Source: Pseudomonadota bacterium
GTDB taxonomy: Bacteria > Pseudomonadota > Gammaproteobacteria > Pseudomonadales > Azotimanducaceae
Direction of reading: 5' to 3'
Assembly (NCBI GenBank): GCA_027622495.1
Contig: JAQBYL010000077.1
Span: 1 to 12,276 of the forward strand
DNA length: 12,276 nucleotides
Position numbers and translations under genes: made by a program. This document shows positions 1-6,613 of the stretch, piece after piece (within the stretch, counting starts at the first letter, position 1; every line of letters starts with the position of its first letter). A model generated the notes under the pieces. That model was not told the DNA's origin. It searched no databases and saw only the letters and a program-made list of their open reading frames with translations.

Positions 1-2
1 AG

Positions 3-797
3 TGCGACTGGGGCATGGAGTCGCGCGGCACCATGCAGGAGCGCCTGCGGCAGTATGCCGAAGCTGGCTACAACGGAATTGAGTGCGCGAACGTGGGAAT
101 CGATCCGTCGGAATTCGGCGATCTGACGCACGAATTGGGCCTCGACTATGTGGCCATGATGTTCTGCGATGACGAGGATGCGTTCCGCAAACAACTCGAG
201 CAGGTGAAACTGACCAGACCGATTCTGGTGAACTGCCATCCCGGACGCGACTACTTTGATCTGGACCGCAGTGTACGCTTCTTCAACGATGTGGCGGAAC
301 AGGCTGCCATCCTCGACGCACCCATCGTCTTCGAAACCCATCGCACGCGCTGTCTGTATTCACCCTGGCAGACCCAGCGCATCCTCAACGCTCTGCCGTG
401 GCTGCGCATTACTGCCGATTTCAGTCATTTCACCAATGTTGCAGAAAATAATCTGAAGCTTTCGCCCTATTCCGAAATGATGGACATCGCCATCGCCCAC
501 ACCGACCACATCCATGCGCGCGTCGGGTCATCTGAAGGACCTCAGGTGGCTGATCCCCGGACCGGCTCGGGCCTTAAATGGACAAAGATATTCGACCGCT
601 GGTGGGACAGGGTCATCGAAGCGCGACGCGATGACGGCAAAGCCTTTCTTACCATTAATGCCGAATTCGGGCCCCCTCCTTACCAACCTATCAATCCCGT
701 GGACGAAAAACCGTTGGCCGATATATGGGATGTTTGCCTGTGGATGTCGAATCGATTTCGTGATCGTTGGCAGAACCACCCAGATGTCGAGGTCTGA
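3..797 (+). CDS. Sugar phosphate isomerase/epimerase, TIM-barrel (5' partial)
   Basis: Likely isomerase or epimerase of the xylose isomerase-like TIM-barrel superfamily (IolE/AP-endonuclease-2 fold), which interconverts sugars, inositols or related keto compounds using a divalent metal. The reading frame is open to the window edge. Residues CDWG precede the first ATG at 15, so the true start probably lies upstream. Numbering from that ATG, the four expected metal ligands are visible: E107 (VFETH), D135 (ITADFSHF), H167 (HIHARVG) and E217 (NAEFG). The barrel begins with a helix plus YNGIECA near residues 19-25, typical of the family's second strand. The exact substrate cannot be read from sequence. 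The gene lies 76 bp upstream of a PQQ-dependent dehydrogenase in the same orientation, so a shared role in sugar or polyol catabolism is plausible but inferred. The superfamily call is secure; the reaction is not. Confidence 0.85.
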   Translation, partial: CDWGMESRGTMQERLRQYAEAGYNGIECANVGIDPSEFGDLTHELGLDYVAMMFCDDEDAFRKQLEQVKLTRPILVNCHPGRDYFDLDRSVRFFNDVAEQAAILDAPIVFETHRTRCLYSPWQTQRILNALPWLRITADFSHFTNVAENNLKLSPYSEMMDIAIAHTDHIHARVGSSEGPQVADPRTGSGLKWTKIFDRWWDRVIEARRDDGKAFLTINAEFGPPPYQPINPVDEKPLADIWDVCLWMSNRFRDRWQNHPDVEV

Positions 798-825
798 TCT
801 ACAACACGGATGCGGTTATGAATTG

Positions 826-841
826 AACAGCAATTGCTGTT
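826..841. promoter_or_regulatory. Perfect 16-bp palindrome between isomerase and quinoprotein genes
   Basis: The sequence AACAGCAATTGCTGTT is identical to its reverse complement and is followed by an AT-rich run (TTAAAATTAAA). As RNA it could fold into a 6-bp stem with an AATT loop and a short U-rich tail, which would fit a weak intrinsic terminator for the upstream gene. As DNA it could equally be a dimeric regulator's operator 33 bp before the dehydrogenase start. The sequence alone does not decide between these. Confidence 0.4.
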
Positions 842-863
842 TTAAAATTAAACCTCAAGCAAC

Positions 864-870
864 AGGAGAG
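864..870 (+). promoter_or_regulatory. Ribosome binding site fixing the quinoprotein start
   Basis: AGGAGAG ends 3 bases before the ATG at 874. It selects this start over in-frame upstream starts that would overlap the isomerase gene, and the protein from 874 begins directly with a signal peptide. Confidence 0.75.
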
Positions 871-873
871 AAT

Positions 874-2811
874 ATGAACAGACTCGCTCTCGCAGCGAAT
901 GTTGTGCTGCTTGTTTTAAGCTATCCGGTCAACGCCCAGGAGACCGTGGAGTGGCCCGCATACGGTGGTGCACCCGGGGGCGGTCACTACTCGCACGCAG
1001 ATCAGATCACACGCGACAATGTCAACGATCTGCAGGTCGCCTGGAGCCATCGTTCAGGCGACTACCGTGCGGGCACTCAGTCGCTTGATGACATCGACAG
1101 TGCTCAACTGACAGTCCGCCCCACGTCGTTTATCGCAACGCCGATCATGGTCCGCGACACGGTCTACTACTGCACGCCGTTCAACCGCGTGTTCGCCCTT
1201 GATCCGGCCACCGGCGCAGAAAAGTGGGTGTATGACTCAGGTCTCGACACCGAGCAGATCGGCATCTCCAACTGCCGCGCGGTGAGCAGCTGGATAGACA
1301 AAACCAATCCGGATGCTGTTTGCAGCCACCGCATCATGCTCGGCACGCTCGATGCGCGTTTGATCGCATTGGACGGCAAAACCGGCATCCCCTGCAAGGA
1401 ATTCGGCGACAACGGTGAAGTCTCGCTTAAAAAAGGGCTGGGCAGCCACGATCTGTTTGAATACTCGATCACCAGTGCCCCCGCGATCATCGGTGATCTG
1501 GTTGTGAGCGGTGCGTTTGTCATCGACAGTTATCGCAACGATGTCCCTTCCGGTGTGGTCCGAGCCTACAACATTCGAACCGGTGACTTCGTGTGGGGCT
1601 GGAATCCGGTACACCCGGATCGCGAACCCATCGATGAAGACGGCAACTTCGTCTCCGGCACCACCAATGTGTGGTCAACCATATCGGTAGACGAAGAACG
1701 CGGCCTGGTGATTGTGCCCACCGGCAATTCATCGCCTGATTACTATGGCGGTGATCGCGACGGCCATCAGGATTACTACTCGAGTTCAGTGGTCGCACTC
1801 GACGTGAACACAGGTGAGGTGGTCTGGCACTACCAGACCGTGCACCACGATATCTGGGACTACGACATCCCGGCACAGCCGACTCTGACCGACGTCACCA
1901 TCAAAGGCGTTACCCGACCTGCTGTCGTGCAGGTCACAAAGATGGGCATGACGTTTGTGCTAGACCGCGAAACCGGCAAGCCGCTTCATCCCGTCGAAGA
2001 GCGCCCGGTTCCACAGACCGGTGCTGTTCCTGGTGAGTATCTGAGTCCGACCCAGCCTTTTCCTGTGAAACCGGAGCCTCTGCATCAACTGGGTATCTCA
2101 CCTGACGATGCCTGGGGATTCACATTCTGGGACGAAGGCGCCTGCCGGAAAAAGCTTGAGAGTCTGGTGACTGGACCCATCTACACCCCTCCAAGCACGA
2201 CTGGAACGGTCTTTTATCCGAGTCCGCTTGGCGGCAACAACTGGGGCGCGCCAGCCGTGGATCTGGACCGACAGATCATGATTGCCAATACCAAGCATTT
2301 GCCGATGTCCATGCGTCTTGCTCCGCGCAGCGAATGCCCTGAAGGCGGAACCGCCTTCACCCAGCGCGATTCGCCCTACTGCATGGTGATCGAACAGGTC
2401 GTGTCGCCGCTCGGCACACCCTGCACAGCACCACCGTGGAGCACGCTCGCGGCTGTGGATCTCAAGTCGGGTGACATCCTGTGGAAGGTTCCCATGGGCA
2501 ACCTGCGCAATCTGGCACCGTGGCCATTTCATAACCTGGTGAAGGGCACCGTGGAGATGGGCGGGCCGATGGTCACCTCAACGGGCCTGGTGTTCATCGG
2601 TGCAACGGCCGATGCTTACATTCGCGCGCACGACATCGAAAACGGAGATGTGTTGTGGAAAGCAGACCTTCCCACCACCGGCAACGCAGTTCCGATGACC
2701 TACATGCACAAAGGCAAGCAGTATGTATTGATCGTGGCTGGCGGGCACTTCACGTCGCCCCTGCCCTCCTCCGATCATCTCATCGCATTTGCCATACCGG
2801 AGAAGAAGTGA
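874..2811 (+). CDS. Secreted PQQ-dependent dehydrogenase, membrane-glucose-dehydrogenase-like, anchor-less
   Basis: Quinoprotein that oxidises a sugar or alcohol in the periplasm with pyrroloquinoline quinone and passes electrons to the respiratory chain. The product is 645 aa. Residues 1-21 form a signal peptide (short positive start, hydrophobic VVLLVLSY, then VNA|Q). The rest is an eight-bladed propeller, with tryptophan-docking repeats such as DPATGAEKW (110-118), NIRTGDFVW (233-241), DVNTGEVVW (310-318), DLKSGDILW (529-537) and DIENGDVLW (587-595). The segment HHDIWDYDIPAQPTL (324-338) is characteristic of glucose dehydrogenase-type quinoproteins. D329 and K356 fall where the E. coli Gcd catalytic Asp466 and Lys493 would align (same 27-residue spacing). 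Gcd has five N-terminal membrane helices; this protein has none, so it is probably soluble and needs a separate electron acceptor. The usual CTAH/CTPH motif reads CTPF (100-103), which may alter the substrate. Its substrate is unknown; no cytochrome or PQQ synthesis gene is in view. Confidence 0.88.
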   Translation: MNRLALAANVVLLVLSYPVNAQETVEWPAYGGAPGGGHYSHADQITRDNVNDLQVAWSHRSGDYRAGTQSLDDIDSAQLTVRPTSFIATPIMVRDTVYYCTPFNRVFALDPATGAEKWVYDSGLDTEQIGISNCRAVSSWIDKTNPDAVCSHRIMLGTLDARLIALDGKTGIPCKEFGDNGEVSLKKGLGSHDLFEYSITSAPAIIGDLVVSGAFVIDSYRNDVPSGVVRAYNIRTGDFVWGWNPVHPDREPIDEDGNFVSGTTNVWSTISVDEERGLVIVPTGNSSPDYYGGDRDGHQDYYSSSVVALDVNTGEVVWHYQTVHHDIWDYDIPAQPTLTDVTIKGVTRPAVVQVTKMGMTFVLDRETGKPLHPVEERPVPQTGAVPGEYLSPTQPFPVKPEPLHQLGISPDDAWGFTFWDEGACRKKLESLVTGPIYTPPSTTGTVFYPSPLGGNNWGAPAVDLDRQIMIANTKHLPMSMRLAPRSECPEGGTAFTQRDSPYCMVIEQVVSPLGTPCTAPPWSTLAAVDLKSGDILWKVPMGNLRNLAPWPFHNLVKGTVEMGGPMVTSTGLVFIGATADAYIRAHDIENGDVLWKADLPTTGNAVPMTYMHKGKQYVLIVAGGHFTSPLPSSDHLIAFAIPEKK

Positions 2812-2847
2812 TACGAGCGTCTCCACTTTCCGCACAAAGCCATCCGG

Positions 2848-2865
2848 CTGAAATCCAGATTTCAG
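2848..2865. terminator. Short hairpin between convergent genes (weak terminator candidate)
   Basis: CTGAAAT and ATTTCAG form a perfect 7-bp stem around a CCAG loop, 37 bp after the quinoprotein stop and in the gap before the convergent TPR fragment. There is no U-run on either side and the stem is AU-rich, so termination is only a possibility. Confidence 0.25.
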
Positions 2866-2913
2866 ATCGCTGTGAACCTTTGGAAACAGCGACTGACAGA
2901 AATTCGAATATCG

Positions 2914-3840
2914 TCATTCAAGACCAGCTGCCCGTAGCGCCTGATTGCGTCGCGCATCGATTTCCGGACGCTCGTTACTCAGGTAGCCCTGTACCAGCGC
3001 GATCGACAGATCCGGCTGCACGAGGCGTCCCTGCACAATCGCTGCACGCGCCTCGTCGATGTTCCCGAGGGCAACAGCGTTCATAGCCCTGTATGCATAA
3101 CCGGTGAAATAGGTCGGGTACCTGGCAACCAACTGTCGAGCGAGCTCAAGACCTTCCGAATAACGACCCAGCTCCCAGTACGCTAACGACAGGTTCTCGT
3201 AGGTCCAGACCATTGGGCCATGCGGGTTAAGCCTTGCAGCCCGTTCGGTTGCAACAATCGCGGCTTGCGGATTCCCGGCAAGAACATGGGCCCAACCAAG
3301 CCAGATCCAGGCTTCGGGCATGCTCGGGTTCAGATCTACGGCCCGCTGGGTAGAGTCAATTCCATTCTTCGGATCACCAGCTACCAGGTACGCTCCCCCC
3401 AGGGCAGCATGCGCTGTGGGGTCGCGCGCATCCAGCGCAATCGCGCGACGTGCGTTGTCGAATGCGCGAGCTACCATCTCCTCGCGTACACCACTTCCGC
3501 CCAGCCCAATTTCCATGACGCTCGAGAGCGCGAGTTGCGCAAGCGCCGTCGAGAAACGCGGATCACGATCCACTGCCTGAGCAAAGAACTTCGCAGCCAC
3601 CTGGTAGTCTTCCAGGGTAAATCGTTCGGCGTGCTGCATCCCCAACTGGTACAGGCTCCAGGCTTCCAGACTCTGTGTTCCACGCTGGCGAGCGCGTTCA
3701 CCTTCTGCGCGGGTAAGGTCACCCACCATCGACGCAGCGATAGTCGAACTGATTTCATCCTGCAGCGCAAACAAATCCGACATCGAACGATCGTAGGTTT
3801 GCGCCCAGACGTGCTGATCAGTCTGTTCGTTCGCTAGCAG
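2914..3840 (-). pseudogene. C-terminal fragment of a TPR-containing CadC/adenylate-cyclase-type regulator
   Basis: The frame contains tetratricopeptide repeats, which bind protein partners. The ATG at 3783 opens a 289-aa product, but family-like sequence continues in frame upstream of it (HVWAQTYDRS, then SDLFALQDEIS). In complete members (N-terminal winged-helix or cyclase domain, then a TolB/FlgO-like domain, then TPRs) this stretch is internal and follows an LIDA-like strand. Here similarity ends at about 3835, and in-frame TAA (3841-3843) and TAG stops follow. The whole N-terminal effector domain is therefore missing. TPR-like helical pairs lie at about residues 40-75, 121-153, 155-187 and 192-221 of the 289-aa part, with typical motifs (DPTAHAALGGAYL, PEAWIWLGWAHVLAG). 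The break faces the IS256 remnant some 330 bp away, which may or may not be related. A TPR-only protein could still be made from 3783, but no clear ribosome binding site supports it. Confidence 0.7.
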
Positions 3841-3843
3841 TTA

Positions 3844-4173
3844 GCGCTAATCTCAACTTCAATTAACATTATGATGAGCTCATTGTGGGACAACAAAGAA
3901 TCCACCTAACAGACGGTCTCCAGGTTTAGATTTGAGCTTGGAACGTATGTCTCGTTACGCGCAATGCTTCTAGTAGTCGGTGGATCGACAAACCCTGAGT
4001 ATGCGTTGTGAATGAGTTCTTCTGCTTGCTCGAAGAGCTTGTTAGGAACATCTGCATGCCTCGCAGTTAAAGTAATCGCAACCAGCAGAAGCATGTTCCA
4101 CTAATCAGGAAGCGAGGGCATCCTCACATGGAACAGGGTAACTATATGCAATTGAAGTCGCTGCCCTTGGTAG
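3844..4173. other. AT-richer stretch without a recognisable gene
   Basis: About 330 bp lies between the broken end of the TPR gene and the presumed left end of the IS256 element. Its only notable open frame is on the minus strand (3906-4094, 62 codons). That frame starts with a short hydrophobic stretch (MLLLVAITLTA), but I recognise no family and see no convincing ribosome binding site. No tRNA, repeat array or clear promoter was seen. It may be worn-down coding DNA. Confidence 0.4.
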
Positions 4174-4200
4174 GTGGTGGTGGTGTACCGTCTCTTCTGT
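4174..4200 (+). repeat. Possible left end (inverted repeat) of the IS256-family element
   Basis: A GGT-repeat followed by GTGTACCGTCTCTTCTGT lies 25-50 bp before the transposase start, where the left terminal repeat of such elements sits. I found no matching inverted copy downstream of the transposase, whose 3' end is lost, so the element boundary is a guess. Confidence 0.25.
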
Positions 4201-4224
4201 AATTTAGATGAGAGGAGACACAAC

Positions 4225-5335
4225 ATGGCTCAGCACACAGAGCATGGATCGATTGATAACGCAGTGGAACTGTTGAAAACCCATGGCTTTGAAGGCCTGG
4301 CTGATGCGGTCACCGCACTGCTGAATACAGCGATGGTGGCAGAACGTAGCGAACATCTGGGTGCAGAACCCTATGAACGCAGCGACGACCGAACAGGCTA
4401 CGCGAACGGGTTCAAAAACAAGACCGTCAAGACCCGTCTCGGTGCCCTGACGTTGAAAGTGCCGCAAACGCGAGACAGTGAGTTTTATCCAAGCAGTCTG
4501 GAAAAGGGCCTGCGCTCGGAACGTGCATTGCTGCTGGCGATTGCCGAGATGTACGTCCAAGGCGTCTCTACCCGGCGTGTCAAAAAGATCGTGGAAGAAC
4601 TGTGTGGCATGGAGGTGAACTCAACGCAGGTTTCCCGAGCAGCAGCTCAGCTCGACGACCTGTTGGGTGCCTGGCGGGAGCGACCGCTGGGGACGTACCG
4701 ATATGTGATTCTGGATGCTCGTTACGAGAAGGTCCGTCAGGGTGGCCAGGTACTGGATGCCGCAGTATTGATTGCTTGTGGGGTCGACGATGAAGGGCGT
4801 AGAGACATACTGGGATGTTCGGTATTGCTCTTTCGAAGCCGAGGCGCACTGGCGACGGTTTCTGAGCGATCTGAAGGCGCGTGGCCTACAGGGGGTTGAG
4901 TTGATTGTCAGTGATGCCCACGAGGGGTTAAAGGCGGCGCGCAAGGCTGTTTTGCCAAGCGTTGCCTGAGCATCGGCCTGCTAAAGCAGGTGTCAGTTCC
5001 ACCTGCAACAAAACGCCGGTCAGTATGTACCCAGTGTAGTCATGAGAGGACCCGTTGCCGCCGACATCAGAGCGATCTTCAATGCACCGGATCGTGAGGA
5101 AGCCGAGCTCCTGCTTGGGAAGTTCATAGATCGATATCGCAAGAGCGCACCGAAACTGGTGGAGTGGGCAGAACAGGCTCTACCCGAGGGTTTTACCCCC
5201 TTTGGTCTACCCGCCAGCCATCGACGGCGGCTGCGTACAACGAACTTACTGGAGCGCGTGAACGAGGAAATCAAACGGCGGACACGAGTCGCGAGGCTGT
5301 TCCCAAACGAGGCATCTTGCCTTCGGTTGGGTTAG
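4225..5335 (+). pseudogene. IS256-family transposase, frameshifted and 3'-truncated
   Basis: Remnant of a DDE transposase of the IS256/Mutator-like family, which moves its own element by cut-and-paste or copy-out. The start at 4225 has a good ribosome binding site (AGAGGAGA, 4211-4218). Frame 1 carries the N-terminal part and the first catalytic Asp (YVILDARYEKVR). A T-run (4831-4833) holds one extra base relative to the expected reading, after which homology continues in the next frame with the second Asp (LIVSDAHEGLKAA). That frame is stopped by TGA (4967) and TAA (4982) in a net 15-bp insertion, then resumes with RCQFHLQQNAGQYVPSV and the segment holding the catalytic Glu (LLERVNEEIKRRTR). 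Homology ends at NEASCLRL followed by Gly and a stop at 5335, so roughly the last 25-30 residues and the right end are missing. The element cannot be autonomous. IS256 elements are not known to use programmed frameshifting, so this is decay (or sequencing error for the first shift). Confidence 0.9.
4977..4990. repeat. Small perfect hairpin inside the transposase insertion
   Basis: CCTGC-TAAA-GCAGG is a 5-bp stem with a 4-base loop. It sits in the extra 15 bp that separates the conserved VA(W) and (Q)RCQFH segments of the transposase and contributes one of the two stop codons. It looks like a local mutation scar rather than a functional site. Confidence 0.35.
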
Positions 5336-5484
5336 ATGCCAAACGCTAGTGTTCTCGACCAGGTACTAACAATGGCGGAACTATTCATCGCGATGGGGGA
5401 ATTTGCTGACATTGTTTTCGTTCTAGACAGGAGTGTACGATCGGACATTCCCGGGTTTTGTGCATCACGATAGGGGTTATCGAT
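5336..5484. other. Intergenic gap after the transposase remnant
   Basis: About 150 bp with no recognisable gene. I looked for an inverted copy of the presumed IS left end and found none. The deletion that removed the transposase C-terminus and right end probably joins foreign to host sequence near 5330. A promoter for the following cupin gene should lie here, but no clear -35/-10 pair stands out. Confidence 0.3.
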
Positions 5485-5841
5485 ATGGAAATTGTAGACA
5501 TACTATCCCTGCTCAGTAAGCATCCTGAAGGTAGCTTCCTTGAGTTTGGATCCTTCAACGGACATTCTTTTGGTATCTGTGATATCACTCCGAAAAACCC
5601 CGGTTGGGAGATGCATCCTGATACGGATGAATTCTTCTACATAATTGACGGGGAAGCAGAGATAACACTCCTGGATGAGGGAGGTCCGCATCACCACGTG
5701 GCACCCGCTGGCACTTCCTTCGTGGTTCCAAAAGGAATCTGGCACAAACCAGACGCCCCCAATGGTGCGAAGTTCATGTACTTCACACCTGGGGAGTCGT
5801 TGCAATCCGACGCGGACGACCCCCGGTCAGCTGCACGTTAG
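5485..5841 (+). CDS. Small single-domain cupin protein
   Basis: A 118-aa cupin_2 (RmlC-like beta-barrel) protein. The start at 5485 is preferred because AGGGG (5472-5476) lies 8 bp before it; an in-frame TTG at 5458 would add nine unremarkable residues. Cupin motif 1 is GWEMHPDTDEFFYIIDGEAEI, here with one of its two usual histidines replaced by Asp (HPD). Motif 2 is VPKGIWHKPDAPNG, with PxGxxH intact. The metal site would thus be formed by His, Glu and a second His, with Asp possibly taking the fourth place. Such proteins range from small enzymes (isomerases, dioxygenase-like) to ligand-binding proteins, so no reaction can be named. It is an intact gene inside a stretch of broken ones, with a GNAT-like remnant 5 bp downstream that may once have been co-transcribed. 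Confidence 0.8.
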   Translation: MEIVDILSLLSKHPEGSFLEFGSFNGHSFGICDITPKNPGWEMHPDTDEFFYIIDGEAEITLLDEGGPHHHVAPAGTSFVVPKGIWHKPDAPNGAKFMYFTPGESLQSDADDPRSAAR

Positions 5842-5846
5842 CCTGC

Positions 5847-6113
5847 ATGGAGATTCGATCCGGAAACATCAGTGATTCAACGGCTATCAGCAAGCTGCTC
5901 ACCGCTGTCTCGCAAAAATACGTAGTGTTCAGCGATGAAGGCAGAATGCAGATGACGCCAAACACGAAGGTTGAGACAGTCTCCCTATCGCAAGGTGCAA
6001 TCAGGCAGATTTCTAGAGAATTCGTGGAGATTCATGCCCCGGGTCCTAGTCCAGATAACAGTTTTCTGGTGACACCTGATAACCAGGCAAACATGTCGAG
6101 AAAGGATGCGTGA
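5847..6113 (+). pseudogene. GNAT-like N-terminal remnant fused to unrelated sequence
   Basis: An 88-codon frame starting 5 bp after the cupin stop. Residues 1-33 (MEIRSGNISDSTAISKLL, then SQKYVVFSDEGR) look like the first strand and helix of a GCN5-related N-acetyltransferase of the type starting MEIRKA.xSDxxAIxxL. The acetyl-CoA binding core that should follow is absent. From about 5958 the frame encodes a stretch I cannot relate to any family (PNTKVETVSLSQG onwards), and it stops at TGA 6111-6113, overlapping the next gene's start. A complete acetyltransferase is about 140-170 aa, so this is most likely a deletion remnant. A genuine small protein is not excluded. Confidence 0.45.
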
Positions 6114-6530
6114 CCTCAACTCAGATCGACTCTTTTCTTCCCAGTTGGGAATGGTCTCCTCATCCACGATACGCACCGATGAACAAGCACTTTCGGCACA
6201 TGATCTGTGTAGAAGGCGTGTATATCGACGGGTTAAACAATCGGTACACTGATTTTGCAAACAAACACATGCACTATCACGGGCCACTCGACCGGTCCTC
6301 GCTGATCGCGGGTTTTGAGATGATGGATAAAAAACTTGAGAAAGTGCTGACATCACTGAAAGACAGTGGTGAAGCGGAGATCCATCGAATTTTACGGCCA
6401 GCAGCTTCTCGGAACCTATCTCAACGCCTTTCTTTATCACGAATCACTGCATCAGGGTCAATGGAGTCTGTATGCCACTTCGGGCGGGTTCGAGACACCC
6501 GAAAGCTGGAAGCTCAATTGGGGTCTTTAG
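6110..6530 (+). pseudogene. DinB-like metal-binding protein, single frameshift
   Basis: DinB/YfiT-like four-helix bundle protein, a family of metal-binding thiol-dependent or uncharacterised enzymes. Frame 1 starts at GTG 6110 (AAAGGA just upstream, overlapping the previous stop) or at ATG 6179. It encodes NKHFRHMICVEGVYIDGL and MHYHGPLDRSSLIAGFEMM. Near 6378-6392 the homology moves to the next frame: IEFYGQQLLGTYLNAFLY, then HESLHQGQWSLYATSGGF and ESWKLNWGL, ending at TAG 6528-6530. The HESLHQGQ stretch gives the paired histidines (HxxxH) of the DinB metal site, and a His of HFRHM would be the third ligand. Both halves look well preserved, so one extra base (around the ATCCATCG run) explains the break: a young pseudogene or a sequencing error. 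If corrected, the product would be about 140 aa. The function is unknown. Confidence 0.65.
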
Positions 6531-6601
6531 CAAGTGTGGGCCTTTAACAAAGGCCAGCACAGGCATCTCGCGCGATTGGGGGCACGTATCCACAGGCAGT
6601 G

Positions 6602-6607
6602 TAGACT
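6602..6607 (+). promoter_or_regulatory. Candidate -10 element just upstream of tsaD
   Basis: TAGACT sits so that transcription would begin about at the tsaD ATG (6614). No Shine-Dalgarno sequence precedes that ATG. Only a poor -35 match (TTGGGG, 6576-6581, 20-bp spacing) is seen, so support is weak. Confidence 0.25.
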
Positions 6608-6613
6608 TACCCA

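Noticed and set aside
514..873. Longer quinoprotein starting at 514
   Set aside because: It would overlap the isomerase gene by 284 bp and put the signal peptide 120 residues inside the protein. ATG 874 has a ribosome binding site and a proper signal peptide.
1237..1614. Long open frame on the minus strand within the quinoprotein gene
   Set aside because: It lies fully inside a well-supported gene, has no recognisable domain and no ribosome binding site; such frames are common opposite GC-rich codons.
3220..3837. 205-codon plus-strand frame across the TPR fragment
   Set aside because: The minus strand encodes clear TPR repeats here; the plus-strand product is Arg/Cys-rich and unrecognisable.
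4820..4840. Programmed frameshift in the transposase, as in IS3 or IS1 elements
   Set aside because: IS256-type transposases are single-frame, and further stops and a missing C-terminus downstream point to decay.
5395..5450. Right inverted repeat of the IS256 element around GACAGGAGTGTAC
   Set aside because: It matches the reverse complement of the presumed left end over only a few bases with mismatches.
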